The notes beneath the pieces were generated by a model, which saw only the letters and a program-made list of their open reading frames with translations, ran no database searches and was not told where the DNA came from. A program made the translations under genes and the position numbers. A stretch of DNA of 64,000 bases from Jeotgalicoccus aerolatus (lineage in GTDB: Bacteria > Bacillota > Bacilli > Staphylococcales > Salinicoccaceae): the NCBI RefSeq assembly GCF_014635205.1, contig NZ_BMCN01000001.1, positions 496,001-560,000 of the forward strand, in the 5' to 3' direction. Numbering within the stretch: position 1 is the stretch's first letter; each line of letters begins with the position of its first letter. Positions 19,710-28,536 of the stretch are shown one piece after another.

Positions 19710-20167
19710 TGTACCGACTCAAAATAAGAATTAATTGTACCGCTGTCCAGTTCGATTAATTCATAATGGACATTATTTTTATCAAGCAGTTCTATAGCGT
19801 ATGGATGGTTTTTATAATCCGCACGATAATAAATGTTTTTTATGCCCGCCTGAATCAGCGATTTAGTACAGTTGATACACGGAAAATGTGTCACATATAC
19901 TGACGCGCCTTCTGTCGATACACCAAACTTCGAACATTGAAGCAGTCCGTTTATTTCAGCATGTATCGTTCTGATACAGTGACCGTCTTCTACGTAGCAG
20001 CCCTCGTCTATACAATGTACTTCGCCGGATACTGAGCCGTTATAGCCCCCGGCTATAATCCGATTGTCTTTGACGATAGTCGCACCGACACTCAGTCGTT
20101 CACATGTCGAACGGAGCGACAAAAGCATCGCTTGAGCCATAAAGTATTCATGCCAATTAATTCTCAT
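19706..20167 (-). CDS. comEB: ComE operon protein 2, dCMP deaminase family
   Basis: A 153-residue zinc deaminase of the dCMP deaminase family, converting dCMP to dUMP; it sits in the comE operon although its role in competence is not established. Zinc motifs are HAEINGL (about 90-96) and PCINC (about 115-119). The N-terminus RINWHEYFMAQAMLLSLRSTC is typical. It overlaps comEC by four bases and starts nine bases after comEA. Confidence 0.94.
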   Translation of the reverse strand: MRINWHEYFMAQAMLLSLRSTCERLSVGATIVKDNRIIAGGYNGSVSGEVHCIDEGCYVEDGHCIRTIHAEINGLLQCSKFGVSTEGASVYVTHFPCINCTKSLIQAGIKNIYYRADYKNHPYAIELLDKNNVHYELIELDSGTINSYFESVQ

Positions 20168-20176
20168 ACTGCCACC

Positions 20177-20800
20177 TCAGTTTATTGTGATATACGGTTT
20201 AAGATTTTCAAATGTTTTGTCACCGATACCCGGTATATTTTTTATTTCTTCCAGTGTCGTAAATAGGCCCTGTTCTTCCCGGTAAGTTAAAATTGCCTGA
20301 GCTTTTTTCTCACCGATACCGTTTAGAGTGGTTAATTCAGCTATACTTGCTGTATTAATGTTAACCTGACCCGCTGCAACATTTTCTTTAGCAGCTGTGC
20401 TGAATGTTTTTACTGCAGTTTCATCATCAATTTCACCTTCATAAGGAATATAAACAACCATCTCATCTGTCAGTTTTGCCGACTGATTGACAGTTAACAG
20501 ATCAGCATTCTCACTTAAGACAGCAACATCGAGAACATTCTTTACTCTGGCGTCAGCCGGGAGTTCATAAACACCCGGTGAGACGACCGCACCTTTTACT
20601 TCGACAAACACTGTAGTTGGCAGCTCAGGCGGTTCAGCAGCTGATTCTGATATATCCTCAGTATCTTCGCTGTATTCAAAACTCAGCGTCTCTTCAGGCT
20701 GATTGATAAAGCTCACCAATAAATACGTAAAAACTATCAAACCCGCTGCAATCGCTAATACATAATACTTATACTGATTTAAAAATGATTTTATATCCAT
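20177..20800 (-). CDS. comEA: competence protein ComEA
   Basis: ComEA is the membrane-anchored receptor for double-stranded DNA during transformation. The 207 residues have one N-terminal membrane helix (about 13-33), an acidic spacer, an SLBB-type domain (about 65-115, VEVKGAVVSPGVYELP) and a C-terminal helix-hairpin-helix DNA-binding domain (VNINTASIAELTTLNGIG at about 143-160, then IKNIPGIGDKTFENLKPYI). The ATG follows AGGAGG. It begins the comEA-comEB-comEC operon. The 106-base gap upstream shows no convincing competence sigma-factor site. Confidence 0.94.
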   Translation of the reverse strand: MDIKSFLNQYKYYVLAIAAGLIVFTYLLVSFINQPEETLSFEYSEDTEDISESAAEPPELPTTVFVEVKGAVVSPGVYELPADARVKNVLDVAVLSENADLLTVNQSAKLTDEMVVYIPYEGEIDDETAVKTFSTAAKENVAAGQVNINTASIAELTTLNGIGEKKAQAILTYREEQGLFTTLEEIKNIPGIGDKTFENLKPYITIN

Positions 20801-20906
20801 GCCTGTTCCTCCTATAAAAAGTACCTCTCATACTATATATAGGGAAAAACGGCGTTTTATTTTTTTTTCGTACAAGTTAATTTATAAACTTGTATTTTTC
20901 AAAAAA

Positions 20907-21644
20907 TTATTTCTTTACAATGTAAAAGTTTCTTTCAGCTACTTCTGTTATAACATTAGAAGTATCAAAGTCACTGAAACTTTTATCAATCGTAAAGCCG
21001 GCATCAATTATCATTTTTAATATTTCACTATGTTTATATGTTTGCTGATAATGAGTTTCTTCGTACTTTCTGTACAAATCTGCTGATTCTTTAATGAAAA
21101 ATGTCAATTCATGCCAAACACTGAGTGCGTGTTCGCCGGGAATCGTTTGCCAGTTATAAAAAATATCGTCCGTGCTGTCGCTGTACAATTCATAATTAAA
21201 ATCATTCAGCATTTTATGTTCGGTATGAACATCAAACAAAAATGTTCCCCCGTCATTTAAATGATTTCGGACATTTTTAAGCACTTGCATAAATTCAGCC
21301 TGGGATGGTGCATAGTTCAGCACATCAGCGGTTGCGATGATTAAATCAAATGATTCGTTTAAGTCCATCGTAATCATATCAGCGAGAATATATTCACTGG
21401 ACGGATCATTTACTTTTGCAGTATTAATCATCCCCTGTGAATTATCGATACCGAGTTTTCGCGCGGCATCAATTTGTTTTAACACCTCACCGGTGCCTGC
21501 ACCGATATCGAGTACTGAAGAGCTTTCGCCTTTCACTTCGGTAATAATATCAAGCCACAAATTATACGGCATATCATAATTTAAAATATCGTATACTTTG
21601 GCGAATGTTTTGTATTCGCTAGCCTCCAATAGTATCACCGGCAT
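20907..21644 (-). CDS. class I SAM-dependent methyltransferase (YqeM-like)
   Basis: A methyltransferase of unknown substrate, syntenic with B. subtilis YqeM between rsfS and comEA. Motif I is VLDIGAGTGEVLKQID (about 55-70), followed by an acidic motif II stretch and FLFDVHTEHK. The start is uncertain: ATG at 21644 lies inside the rsfS coding region and has no good ribosome site, whereas a TTG at 21629 follows GGTGA by five bases and gives a length closer to the family. The N-terminal match EYKTFAKVYDILNYDMPY is present either way. Confidence 0.85.
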   Translation of the reverse strand: MPVILLEASEYKTFAKVYDILNYDMPYNLWLDIITEVKGESSSVLDIGAGTGEVLKQIDAARKLGIDNSQGMINTAKVNDPSSEYILADMITMDLNESFDLIIATADVLNYAPSQAEFMQVLKNVRNHLNDGGTFLFDVHTEHKMLNDFNYELYSDSTDDIFYNWQTIPGEHALSVWHELTFFIKESADLYRKYEETHYQQTYKHSEILKMIIDAGFTIDKSFSDFDTSNVITEVAERNFYIVKK

Positions 21645-21957
21645 CTTTAAATAAACGTTCTAAATTATAATATTCGCGCTCCGGTTTTAAGAATATATGA
21701 ACGATAACATCGCCGACATCACAAAGAATCCATTTCCCCTGCTTTTGTCCCTCAATTTTTATATCCAGACCATTTTTATGTGCAGTATCTCTGACTTCAT
21801 CACTGATAGCCTGAGCCTGACGCTCAGAATTACCGTGGCAGATAATAAAGTAATCCGTTACCGGACTCGTTTCTTTTACATTATATATTTTTATATCAGC
21901 CGCGCGCTTGTCATCGCAAGCTTCAGCCATTAGTTCCATTAATTCTTTACTGTGCAT
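21619..21957 (-). CDS. rsfS: ribosomal silencing factor RsfS
   Basis: RsfS binds ribosomal protein L14 and blocks subunit joining during starvation. The 112 residues start MHSKELMELMAEACDDKRA and include the family core TDYFIICHGNSERQAQAISDE and GDVIVHIFLKPEREYYNLERL. The ATG at 21957 follows AGGGGTGA; a longer reading to 22080 lies within yqeK and is rejected. It overlaps the next methyltransferase at its 3' end. Confidence 0.95.
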   Translation of the reverse strand: MHSKELMELMAEACDDKRAADIKIYNVKETSPVTDYFIICHGNSERQAQAISDEVRDTAHKNGLDIKIEGQKQGKWILCDVGDVIVHIFLKPEREYYNLERLFKDAGDTIGG

Positions 21958-21961
21958 CCTG

Positions 21962-22531
21962 TCACCCCTTAGCCATATTGTAATAATTAAGACATTCAAT
22001 TGTCTTGTGGTAAATTGTCTGATCTTTATTAAGCAGATGTCTAACATTTGCTTTTGTAATTGTATACACTGCCAGATCAAGTTTTTTTTCTGTAAATACT
22101 ATATCTCTAATTTCATCAACACCGGGCTGGGTGCGTTTTGGTTCAATATAATCTGCAGTAAAGATAATTTTTTCAATTATCCCCATTTCTTTAGCACCGG
22201 AAGTATGATGCGCGATCGCTTTTAAAACTTCCGAATCAGTATAATTAAACTTGTTCTTTATTTTGACTGCTGCGATCGGACCGTGCAGCACTTCAGTTTT
22301 ATACTCCAGCAATTCCGGATCGAGCTGTTCATTTGTGACTGTCTGGTACATTTTACCAAGCTCATCATATTTAGAATAATCGTGCAGAATTCCTGCCAAA
22401 TAACATTTGTCGGGATCAGCTTTAAAAATTTCTGCCATTTTTAAAGCGGTTTCTGCCACGCGTTCACAATGTTTAAATCTTTTTTTGGGTAGTTTTTCTT
22501 CTGCTACTTTTAAAGCCTCTTTACGTTTCAT
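21962..22531 (-). CDS. yqeK: HD-domain Ap4A hydrolase YqeK
   Basis: YqeK-family proteins are HD-domain symmetrical diadenosine tetraphosphate hydrolases. The 189 residues carry the first histidine region RFKHCERVAETA, the HD pair in GILHDYSKYD (about 66-75), HGPIAAV and AHHTSG, all expected metal ligands. The ATG at 22531 follows AAGGAG and overlaps nadD by 11 bases. The nadD-yqeK-rsfS order is conserved. Confidence 0.94.
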   Translation of the reverse strand: MKRKEALKVAEEKLPKKRFKHCERVAETALKMAEIFKADPDKCYLAGILHDYSKYDELGKMYQTVTNEQLDPELLEYKTEVLHGPIAAVKIKNKFNYTDSEVLKAIAHHTSGAKEMGIIEKIIFTADYIEPKRTQPGVDEIRDIVFTEKKLDLAVYTITKANVRHLLNKDQTIYHKTIECLNYYNMAKG

Positions 22532-23084
22532 ATAATCGCTGCTCCTTAATGTATCCGTACACATTTTCATGCATTAAGTGCCTGACTTCAGTATTTGATT
22601 TCAGCCTTTGTCTAATCAGTGAAGATGAGACTTCTACTATATTCGTACTCAGTTTTATAAAAGGTGCAGTGACCTCATATAATTTATCATCTCTGTCCAG
22701 TACGACAAATGTAGCAAGTTCATGCAGTTCATCTGACCGTGACCATTGATCAAAGGCCAGAAAGTGATCTGTACCAATGATAAAATACAAATCATCCTCC
22801 GGATATTTCTCTTTCAAATATGTCAGTGTATCAAAAGTATACGTTACGTGATGCTGATCAAGTTCATATGTGTCTATCGTAACAAAATCATAATCTTCCA
22901 CTGCGGTTTTAAGCATCTTTAAACGATGCGTGTTGTTCGTTCTTGCATCGGTTTTTAATGGTGAGATAAAGGTCGGTATAATAATAATCTTATCGAGATT
23001 CAGTCCGATATAAGATTCAACGAAGGCATTGACATGTCCGTTATGAACCGGATCAAAAGTACCACCGAAAATACCTATTTTCAT
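22521..23084 (-). CDS. nadD: nicotinate-nucleotide adenylyltransferase
   Basis: NadD makes nicotinate adenine dinucleotide from nicotinate mononucleotide and ATP in NAD synthesis. The 187 residues contain the nucleotidyltransferase signature GGTFDPVHNGH (8-18) and the C-terminal VSSSLIRQRL, equivalent to the ISSTxIR motif. The ATG overlaps the yhbY stop by four bases. Confidence 0.96.
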   Translation of the reverse strand: MKIGIFGGTFDPVHNGHVNAFVESYIGLNLDKIIIIPTFISPLKTDARTNNTHRLKMLKTAVEDYDFVTIDTYELDQHHVTYTFDTLTYLKEKYPEDDLYFIIGTDHFLAFDQWSRSDELHELATFVVLDRDDKLYEVTAPFIKLSTNIVEVSSSLIRQRLKSNTEVRHLMHENVYGYIKEQRLYET

Positions 23085-23374
23085 GGCAGTGTAATTTCTT
23101 TGTTATCCTTCGATTCTCTGTACAGCACAATAGTATTACCCATTACCTGGACCAGTTCTGCATCAGTCGCACTGATGAGTGATTCCACGATAGAATCTTT
23201 ATCTTCCATACAGTTTTGCAATACCGATACCTTTACCAGTTCGCGTTTTTCAAGTATATCTTCAAATTGGTCTGTAAAACTTTCTGTTACGCCGTTCTTG
23301 CCTACTTGAAACAACGGTTTTTCATGATGTGCCAAAGAGCGCAAGTAACGTTTTTGTTTACCAGTTAAAGTCAT
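23081..23374 (-). CDS. yhbY: ribosome assembly RNA-binding protein YhbY
   Basis: A 97-residue CRM-domain protein linked to 50S maturation. The family features KQKRYLRSLAHHEKPLFQVGKNG and the GxxG-like loop are present at residues 6-28. It overlaps aroE by one base (TAATG) and nadD by four, within the yqeH-aroE-yhbY-nadD operon. Confidence 0.95.
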   Translation of the reverse strand: MTLTGKQKRYLRSLAHHEKPLFQVGKNGVTESFTDQFEDILEKRELVKVSVLQNCMEDKDSIVESLISATDAELVQVMGNTIVLYRESKDNKEITLP

Positions 23375-24168
23375 TATCTTTCCTCCATATAATTTAATAG
23401 TGCTTCCTGCACTGCGTGATTGCTGCCTGTTTCACCTGTCCAGATTTGAAATGCATCCAGCGCCTGGTTCACCAGCATGCCAAGCCCGTTTTCACTTTGT
23501 TTAAAATAAGTCATAAAAGGCGTTGTTGCCGGATTATATATCAGATCCATGCCCGCAGTCTTGTCATTTATAAATGCGGGATCCAAATTCATTATCTCAA
23601 ATACATCTTCACCCTTTAAGCCCAATGGTGTTGCATTAATTACAGCATCGTAAGTGCCGCCTTTAAATTCAGTATTCAACACTGCTGTAAAATCATCACT
23701 TTTAAAAGTTTTAAAACTGTCTGACCGTCTCGCGACTATCGTCACATCATCGCCGTTATCAGCGTGTGCTCTGTGAACAGCTTTAGCAGCACCGCCGGCA
23801 CCGAGAATGAGCACTCTCCGCTCAGCTTGTCCAAAAGCACTGTTAAAAGCCTTCATATAGCCTGTGACATCTGTATTGTAACCGTAATATTTTCCGTCCA
23901 CTATATGAACCGTGTTAACTGCACCTATTTTTTTTGCTTCGGGCGCAATGTCGTCCATATACTGCATAATTTCTTCTTTATGAGGCACTGTGACATTAAA
24001 ACCGTTAAGTTCAGATTCTGCTGCGACCGCTTTAATTGTTTCGAGCGATTCAGGAGCGATCTCAAGCGCCTGATATGAATCATTCATATTGAGTGCTTTA
24101 AAATTTGCCTCGTGAATCAGCGGTGACAATGTATGACTTAAAGGATAGCCAATGACAACATAATTCAA
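23374..24168 (-). CDS. aroE: shikimate dehydrogenase
   Basis: AroE reduces 3-dehydroshikimate to shikimate with NADPH. The 264 residues show the substrate-binding start YPLSHTLSP (8-16), the catalytic-lysine region FNVTVPHKEE, the GAVNT motif and the nucleotide-binding LILGAGGAAKAV (about 120-131). The gene sits two bases after the yqeH stop in the conserved position. Confidence 0.96.
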   Translation of the reverse strand: MNYVVIGYPLSHTLSPLIHEANFKALNMNDSYQALEIAPESLETIKAVAAESELNGFNVTVPHKEEIMQYMDDIAPEAKKIGAVNTVHIVDGKYYGYNTDVTGYMKAFNSAFGQAERRVLILGAGGAAKAVHRAHADNGDDVTIVARRSDSFKTFKSDDFTAVLNTEFKGGTYDAVINATPLGLKGEDVFEIMNLDPAFINDKTAGMDLIYNPATTPFMTYFKQSENGLGMLVNQALDAFQIWTGETGSNHAVQEALLNYMEER

Positions 24169-24170
24169 TA

Positions 24171-25277
24171 TTACTGCACCCCTTTAAATATAGTAGAACG
24201 CACTGAAACATTAACACCTTTCGGTACAGTTACGGTAACTTTTGCCTGTTTAGTAACTGACACAAATGTCAGGCCGCTAATCAAAATATCACTTGCTTCA
24301 TTCAGCTTAAATTCAAATTTATCATAATTTTGGCTTAAATAAGGCTCATCAATTTCAGGCGGCGCAAGCAGTCCGTTGTAATGTTTATCGTAAAATTCAT
24401 CAGCATTCTCCGTCTTCGTACGATGTATATTTAAGTGGTGATTGCGGTAAACAGAAAAACTGTTCGAGCCGCCTTCTGTATAATCGACACGCGCCAGATT
24501 ACCGATAAATAAAGTCTGTTCACTGTTTAACTGGAAAGTTTTTGCTTTGATTTCCTTGTCCGGTGATACATATTTTAAATCTCGTGTTTTGACATAATGT
24601 GAAATTTGAGAATCGACGACTATCCCCGGCGTATCGTAGAGTGTCTGAGTATCTCCAAGCGGAATATCAATCATGCCGAGAGTTGTTCCCGGTATGTTGC
24701 TCGTCGTAATAACATTTTTCAAACCTGTATTATCTTCCAGAAGTTTGTTGATTAAAGTCGATTTACCTACGTTTGTCGTACCGACAATATAGACATCTTT
24801 ACCGTCAGCCATGTCACTGATTTTTTTCATCAGGACATCGAGATTTTGCCCTTTTAAGGCACTGATTGCAATAGTATCGTTTGCCGTAATCCCTGCATCT
24901 TTAAGCATTTTTTTTGCGCGTTCAACCAGGCGGCTGACATTTGTCGATTTCGGGAATAAGTCCGTTTTATTAATTATAGCCAGTACTTTCTTATCACCGA
25001 CAATTCGGTTAAACGACGGTATGATACTGCCTTCAAAATCGAATACATCGATGACTTTAACGATCAGGCTGTCCGTTTCATAAAGTGAATTAAGCATTGT
25101 TAAAAAGTCACCTGAGTCCACGTTCAGCTCCTGCACTTCATTATAATGTCTTAATCTGTAGCAGCGCTGGCAAATCGGTTCTTCTTTATGAAGTCCGCTT
25201 GCTGGAATATAGCCCTCTTCATTTTTATCTTCTGTTTGTAAAATGCTTCCGCATCCGACACATTTAATTTCAGTCAC
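24171..25277 (-). CDS. yqeH: ribosome biogenesis GTPase YqeH
   Basis: YqeH is a circularly permuted GTPase needed for 30S assembly. The 368 residues begin with a treble-clef zinc finger (CVGCG at 6-10, CQRCY at 36-40). The G motifs run in permuted order: NKTDLF, then SALKG, then the P-loop GTTNVGKSTLIN (about 164-175) and DTPGI. It follows yqeG by one base. Confidence 0.96.
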   Translation of the reverse strand: MTEIKCVGCGSILQTEDKNEEGYIPASGLHKEEPICQRCYRLRHYNEVQELNVDSGDFLTMLNSLYETDSLIVKVIDVFDFEGSIIPSFNRIVGDKKVLAIINKTDLFPKSTNVSRLVERAKKMLKDAGITANDTIAISALKGQNLDVLMKKISDMADGKDVYIVGTTNVGKSTLINKLLEDNTGLKNVITTSNIPGTTLGMIDIPLGDTQTLYDTPGIVVDSQISHYVKTRDLKYVSPDKEIKAKTFQLNSEQTLFIGNLARVDYTEGGSNSFSVYRNHHLNIHRTKTENADEFYDKHYNGLLAPPEIDEPYLSQNYDKFEFKLNEASDILISGLTFVSVTKQAKVTVTVPKGVNVSVRSTIFKGVQ

Positions 25278-25278
25278 A

Positions 25279-25803
25279 TTAATCCTCCCAGTTAATCATG
25301 TTTTTACTTCTAAAGTACTTCATTATAACACGTTCTATTCTGCGGTTTAAGTATGTCGCCCAGCCGTCTTTTTCTTTAACAGGGACAACGAGAATACTGT
25401 TTATATTCGCCCGGTTGGCACCGAGGACGTCTGTCATCAGCTGGTCGCCGACCATAATCGTATTTTTCTTTTTTGTACCCAGCAGTTTCAAGCCCTGATG
25501 AAAATTACCGAGCATTGGTTTTTTTGCCTCTGCGATATATTCAATGCCATGCGGTTCAGCAAAAGCCGAAACCCTTTTCTTATTACCGTTCGACAGAATA
25601 AGCAATTTAATATTAGATTCATTTAAAGTTTTAATCCATTTCAGTACATTATCATCGGCATCTGCTGCATCAAAAGCAACAAGTGTATTATCAAGATCAG
25701 TCATGACCGCTTTAATGTTATGTGCTCTTAAAAATTCAGGTGTAATGTCCTCATACCGTTTAACAAAATGACTTGGCAGAAATTTATCTTCTATTATTTT
25801 CAT
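25279..25803 (-). CDS. yqeG: HAD phosphatase YqeG, family IIIA
   Basis: A 174-residue HAD-superfamily phosphatase of the YqeG family; related proteins dephosphorylate phosphatidylglycerophosphate, but the substrate here is unproven. Motif I is DLDNTLVAFD (about 31-40), motif II LLILSNGNKKR and motif III MVGDQLMTDVLGANRANI. The ATG at 25803 follows GGGGAG; an extension to 25848 overlaps the terminator and is rejected. It heads the yqeG-yqeH-aroE-yhbY-nadD-yqeK-rsfS operon. Confidence 0.94.
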   Translation of the reverse strand: MKIIEDKFLPSHFVKRYEDITPEFLRAHNIKAVMTDLDNTLVAFDAADADDNVLKWIKTLNESNIKLLILSNGNKKRVSAFAEPHGIEYIAEAKKPMLGNFHQGLKLLGTKKKNTIMVGDQLMTDVLGANRANINSILVVPVKEKDGWATYLNRRIERVIMKYFRSKNMINWED

Positions 25804-25837
25804 ACTATCTCCCCGGATATTAAATTCATATATACAC

Positions 25838-25864
25838 AAAAAAAGCACCTTAAAATTAAGGTGC
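25838..25864 (-). terminator. terminator after the small membrane-protein gene
   Basis: GCACCTTA and TAAGGTGC form an 8-bp perfect stem with an AAAT loop, followed on the minus strand by seven T. It separates the mtnN operon from yqeG. Confidence 0.9.
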
Positions 25865-25871
25865 GCATGCT

Positions 25872-25970
25872 TTACTCGATTATTTCTGAATCTTCTGTGT
25901 CAGTTTCAGTAAATACAACGAAACCGATAATAACCGTTATTACAATTGAAAGGATCATTAAAAATAACAT
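25872..25970 (-). CDS. 32-residue single-pass membrane peptide
   Basis: A short reading frame between mtnN and the terminator. The ATG at 25970 follows GGAGG by five bases. The peptide has one hydrophobic helix (residues 2-20, LFLMILSIVITVIIGFVVF) and an acidic tail (TETDTEDSEIIE). Good ribosome site, clear membrane helix and a terminator directly after the TAA support real translation. I do not recognise a family; it may be a regulatory small membrane protein, or an unannotated Staphylococcaceae peptide. Confidence 0.7.
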   Translation of the reverse strand: MLFLMILSIVITVIIGFVVFTETDTEDSEIIE

Positions 25971-25983
25971 AGTAACCTCCACA

Positions 25984-26685
25984 TCACAGTTCTCTTAATA
26001 ATGATTTTACAACTTCAGACGAATGAACACAAGCTTTCGCTAAAAATTCTTCGTAATTCATATCTGCTGTATCGTCTGCTGAATCACTCATTGAGCGGAT
26101 GATCACAAACGGTGTATTAAATTGCCAGCATGTCTGAGCGATACTTGAAGATTCCATATCAACACACATCGCGGCTGGAAAATGAGAATATATATTATTT
26201 TTTTCTTTGTCGCTGTCTATAAATGAGTCTCCGCTTACAACGAGACCGCTGCCGCCAGAAATTTCTTCATTTAAGGATAAAGCATTCAGGGTCAGTTCAA
26301 CTAGCTTTGAATCACTTGGATAGACTTCCGGCATGCCCGGCACCTGACCGTATTTATAGCCGAAAGTCGTTGCATCCACGTCGTGATGAATGACTTCTTC
26401 AGATACGACCATATCTGTTACTTTTAAGTTTTCACCCATAGCACCGGCGACTCCGGTATTGATTACACATTTGATATCGTAGCGTTCGAGTAAAAGTGCA
26501 GTAATTATACTGGCATTCACTTTACCGATACCGGACTGGACAAGAACAATATCCTGCCCTTCCAGTCTGCCGATATATGCCTTTGCATGTGCAATCTGTT
26601 CCTCTTTATTAATAAACATCGCACTTTTCAGAAGTTCAACTTCCGGTTCCATTGCACCGATGATGCCGACAGCCTGCTTAGTCAA
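25984..26685 (-). CDS. mtnN: 5'-methylthioadenosine/S-adenosylhomocysteine nucleosidase
   Basis: MtnN cleaves the adenine from methylthioadenosine and S-adenosylhomocysteine, recycling by-products of SAM metabolism. The nucleosidase core begins [15 protein letters not shown], and the active-site region [13 protein letters not shown] plus [14 protein letters not shown] and [10 protein letters not shown] are present. No ATG is available at the N-terminus: TTG at 26685 (233 residues) or 26694 are candidates. Both lie inside or beside the greA 3' end without a good ribosome site, so coupling to greA is likely. Confidence 0.93.
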   Translation of the reverse strand: MTKQAVGIIGAMEPEVELLKSAMFINKEEQIAHAKAYIGRLEGQDIVLVQSGIGKVNASIITALLLERYDIKCVINTGVAGAMGENLKVTDMVVSEEVIHHDVDATTFGYKYGQVPGMPEVYPSDSKLVELTLNALSLNEEISGGSGLVVSGDSFIDSDKEKNNIYSHFPAAMCVDMESSSIAQTCWQFNTPFVIIRSMSDSADDTADMNYEEFLAKACVHSSEVVKSLLREL

Positions 26686-27154
26686 TTTTAACAATCTTCA
26701 CTTTCATTTCGCCGCCGTTAGGCAATGCTACTTTAACTTCATCTTTAAGTTTGGCACCAAGTAATGACTGCGCCATTGGTGATTCATTTGAAATTTTCCC
26801 TTCAAATGGATCTGCTTCTGCACTGCCGACAATTTGGTAAGATTCTTCATCGCCGTCTGGAATTTCTTTAAAAGTGATTGTTTTACCTAGTGAAACAGTA
26901 TTATTATCACCTGTATCTTCAATAATTACTGCGTGTCTGATCATTTCTTCGATTTTAGTAATCTCTTTTTCTACGAAGCCCTGTTCGTCTTTCGCTGCAT
27001 CGTACTCAGAGTTCTCAGAAAGATCTCCGAAACTGCGGGCAACTTTAATTTTTTCTACAACTTCCGGTCTTTTTACTGTTTTTAACTCTTCTAAATCTAC
27101 ATGAAGCTGATCAAAGCCAGCTTGAGTCATTGGGTATTCTTTTTTGTTTTCCAT
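26678..27154 (-). CDS. greA: transcription elongation factor GreA
   Basis: GreA rescues backtracked RNA polymerase by stimulating transcript cleavage. The 158 residues have the N-terminal coiled coil (about 10-75, with acidic tip residues near [13 protein letters not shown]) and a C-terminal FKBP-like domain ending [23 protein letters not shown]. The ATG follows GGAGG. It lies between udk and mtnN. Confidence 0.97.
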   Translation of the reverse strand: MENKKEYPMTQAGFDQLHVDLEELKTVKRPEVVEKIKVARSFGDLSENSEYDAAKDEQGFVEKEITKIEEMIRHAVIIEDTGDNNTVSLGKTITFKEIPDGDEESYQIVGSAEADPFEGKISNESPMAQSLLGAKLKDEVKVALPNGGEMKVKIVKID

Positions 27155-27191
27155 CGTAAATCCTCCGTTATTTAAATTACTTCTAATATTA

Positions 27192-27812
27192 TTATTCGTT
27201 AATCAGCGAGCGTATTTTAGTTGTGATAATGTCTATCGCCACCATGTTTTCGCCGCCTTCTGGAATGATTATATCACTGAAGCGTTTAGTCGGTTCGATA
27301 AACTGCAGGTGCATTGGACGAACAACAGACAGATACTGTTCAATTACGGAATCAAGTGATCTGCCGCGTTCTTTAATATCTCTGCTGAGCCGGCGCAGAA
27401 TTCGAATATCAGAATCCGTATCGACGTACAGTTTTACATCCATAAGATCTCTGAGTGTTTCGTTTTCAAGCGCAAAAATGCCTTCAATTATAATCACTTC
27501 TTTTGGCTCAACTGTAATCGTTTCACTGCTTCTCGTATGATTTGCATAGTCATATGTCGGAATATCGATTGTTTCACGGTTCATTAACTGCTTTATATGT
27601 TCAATTAATAAATCGTTATCAAAAGCGAATGGATGATCATAGTTTGTCTCCAGACGTTCGTCCATCGTTTTTTCACTTTGGTCTTTGTAATAGTAGTCCT
27701 GTTCAATCAGCACTATACTGTGACCTTCTAATGATTCCATAATTTTTCTCGTCACTGAAGTTTTTCCTGAACCGGATCCTCCAGCTATACCGATAATTGT
27801 CGGCTTGTCCAT
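27192..27812 (-). CDS. udk: uridine kinase
   Basis: Udk phosphorylates uridine and cytidine in pyrimidine salvage. The 206 residues carry the P-loop [13 protein letters not shown] (8-20) and the base-binding [12 protein letters not shown] stretch. The ATG at 27812, nine bases after AGGGTG, is preferred to a GTG at 27824 because family members begin a few residues before the P-loop. The trmR stop is 15 bases upstream. In many relatives two U32 peptidase genes separate trmR from udk; they are absent here. Confidence 0.95.
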   Translation of the reverse strand: MDKPTIIGIAGGSGSGKTSVTRKIMESLEGHSIVLIEQDYYYKDQSEKTMDERLETNYDHPFAFDNDLLIEHIKQLMNRETIDIPTYDYANHTRSSETITVEPKEVIIIEGIFALENETLRDLMDVKLYVDTDSDIRILRRLSRDIKERGRSLDSVIEQYLSVVRPMHLQFIEPTKRFSDIIIPEGGENMVAIDIITTKIRSLINE

Positions 27813-27826
27813 TTTGCTACACACCC

Positions 27827-28435
27827 TTAGTAAATTACCAGCAAGCCGTCGCCGACATTTAAAAATGACGTCGAATACTCGCTGTCTTTCATGGCCTGGT
27901 TAAAATTTCTAACCTTGTCACGCAGTTTTCTTTTGTTTCTGTTTTCAACATTATCATCTGTTATGAGGCCCCGGACAAATATATTATCAACGATAATTAA
28001 AGCATCATCAGTTAAATATTCTTTGTATTTATCAAAAAACAGCTGATTATTACCCTTTGAAGCATCAATAAAAAGAAAATCAAAACGCCCGTCTTTTAAA
28101 TCAACTTCTTTGGCATCCGCTAAAATCGCAGTAATTTTATTTGAAAAACCGGCTGCATTAATATTATCTTTTGCAAGATTATGACTGGCTTCATCTTTTT
28201 CTATTGTCGTCACATGCACACCGTCAGCTGCACTTGCAAAATGCAATGCACTGTATCCAATTGCAGTACCAATTTCAAGTATGTTTTTTGCACCTTTAAT
28301 CTGAATGTATTGTTTCACTACATTTAGTGCATCACTGTCAATAACCGGCACGCGGTTTTCCAGCGCATACCGGTGAATAGCAGGGAACAGTTCTTCCATT
28401 GTATTTAAATCTCTTACATATTTTATAAGTTCCAT
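27827..28435 (-). CDS. trmR: O-methyltransferase, probable tRNA 5-hydroxyuridine methyltransferase TrmR
   Basis: A 202-residue class I O-methyltransferase of the YrrM group, which in B. subtilis methylates 5-hydroxyuridine at the tRNA wobble position. Motif I is [17 protein letters not shown] (about 55-71), and the metal-binding [11 protein letters not shown] and DNIFVRG are visible. The mltG-trmR-udk neighbourhood matches yrrL-yrrM-udk, supporting the specific name, although sequence alone only proves the methyltransferase family. Confidence 0.85.
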   Translation of the reverse strand: MELIKYVRDLNTMEELFPAIHRYALENRVPVIDSDALNVVKQYIQIKGAKNILEIGTAIGYSALHFASAADGVHVTTIEKDEASHNLAKDNINAAGFSNKITAILADAKEVDLKDGRFDFLFIDASKGNNQLFFDKYKEYLTDDALIIVDNIFVRGLITDDNVENRNKRKLRDKVRNFNQAMKDSEYSTSFLNVGDGLLVIY

Positions 28436-28451
28436 ATCTAATCACCATATA

Positions 28452-28487
28452 CAAAAAATACAACTGATAACAATAGTTATCAGTTGT
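28452..28487 (-). terminator. terminator downstream of mltG
   Basis: A 12-bp perfect stem (28460-28471 with 28476-28487) with an AATA loop is followed by six T on the minus strand. A second palindrome, AGCACTTTT-G-AAAAGTGCT at 28519-28537, abuts the mltG stop but lacks a T tract. Confidence 0.85.
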
Positions 28488-28536
28488 TAGTCCATTACAA
28501 AAGATAGTACCATATTCAAGCACTTTTGAAAAGTGC

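Noticed and set aside
20801-20906. Competence sigma-factor or ComK box before comEA
   Set aside because: The AT-rich gap has runs of A and T but no convincing paired boxes.
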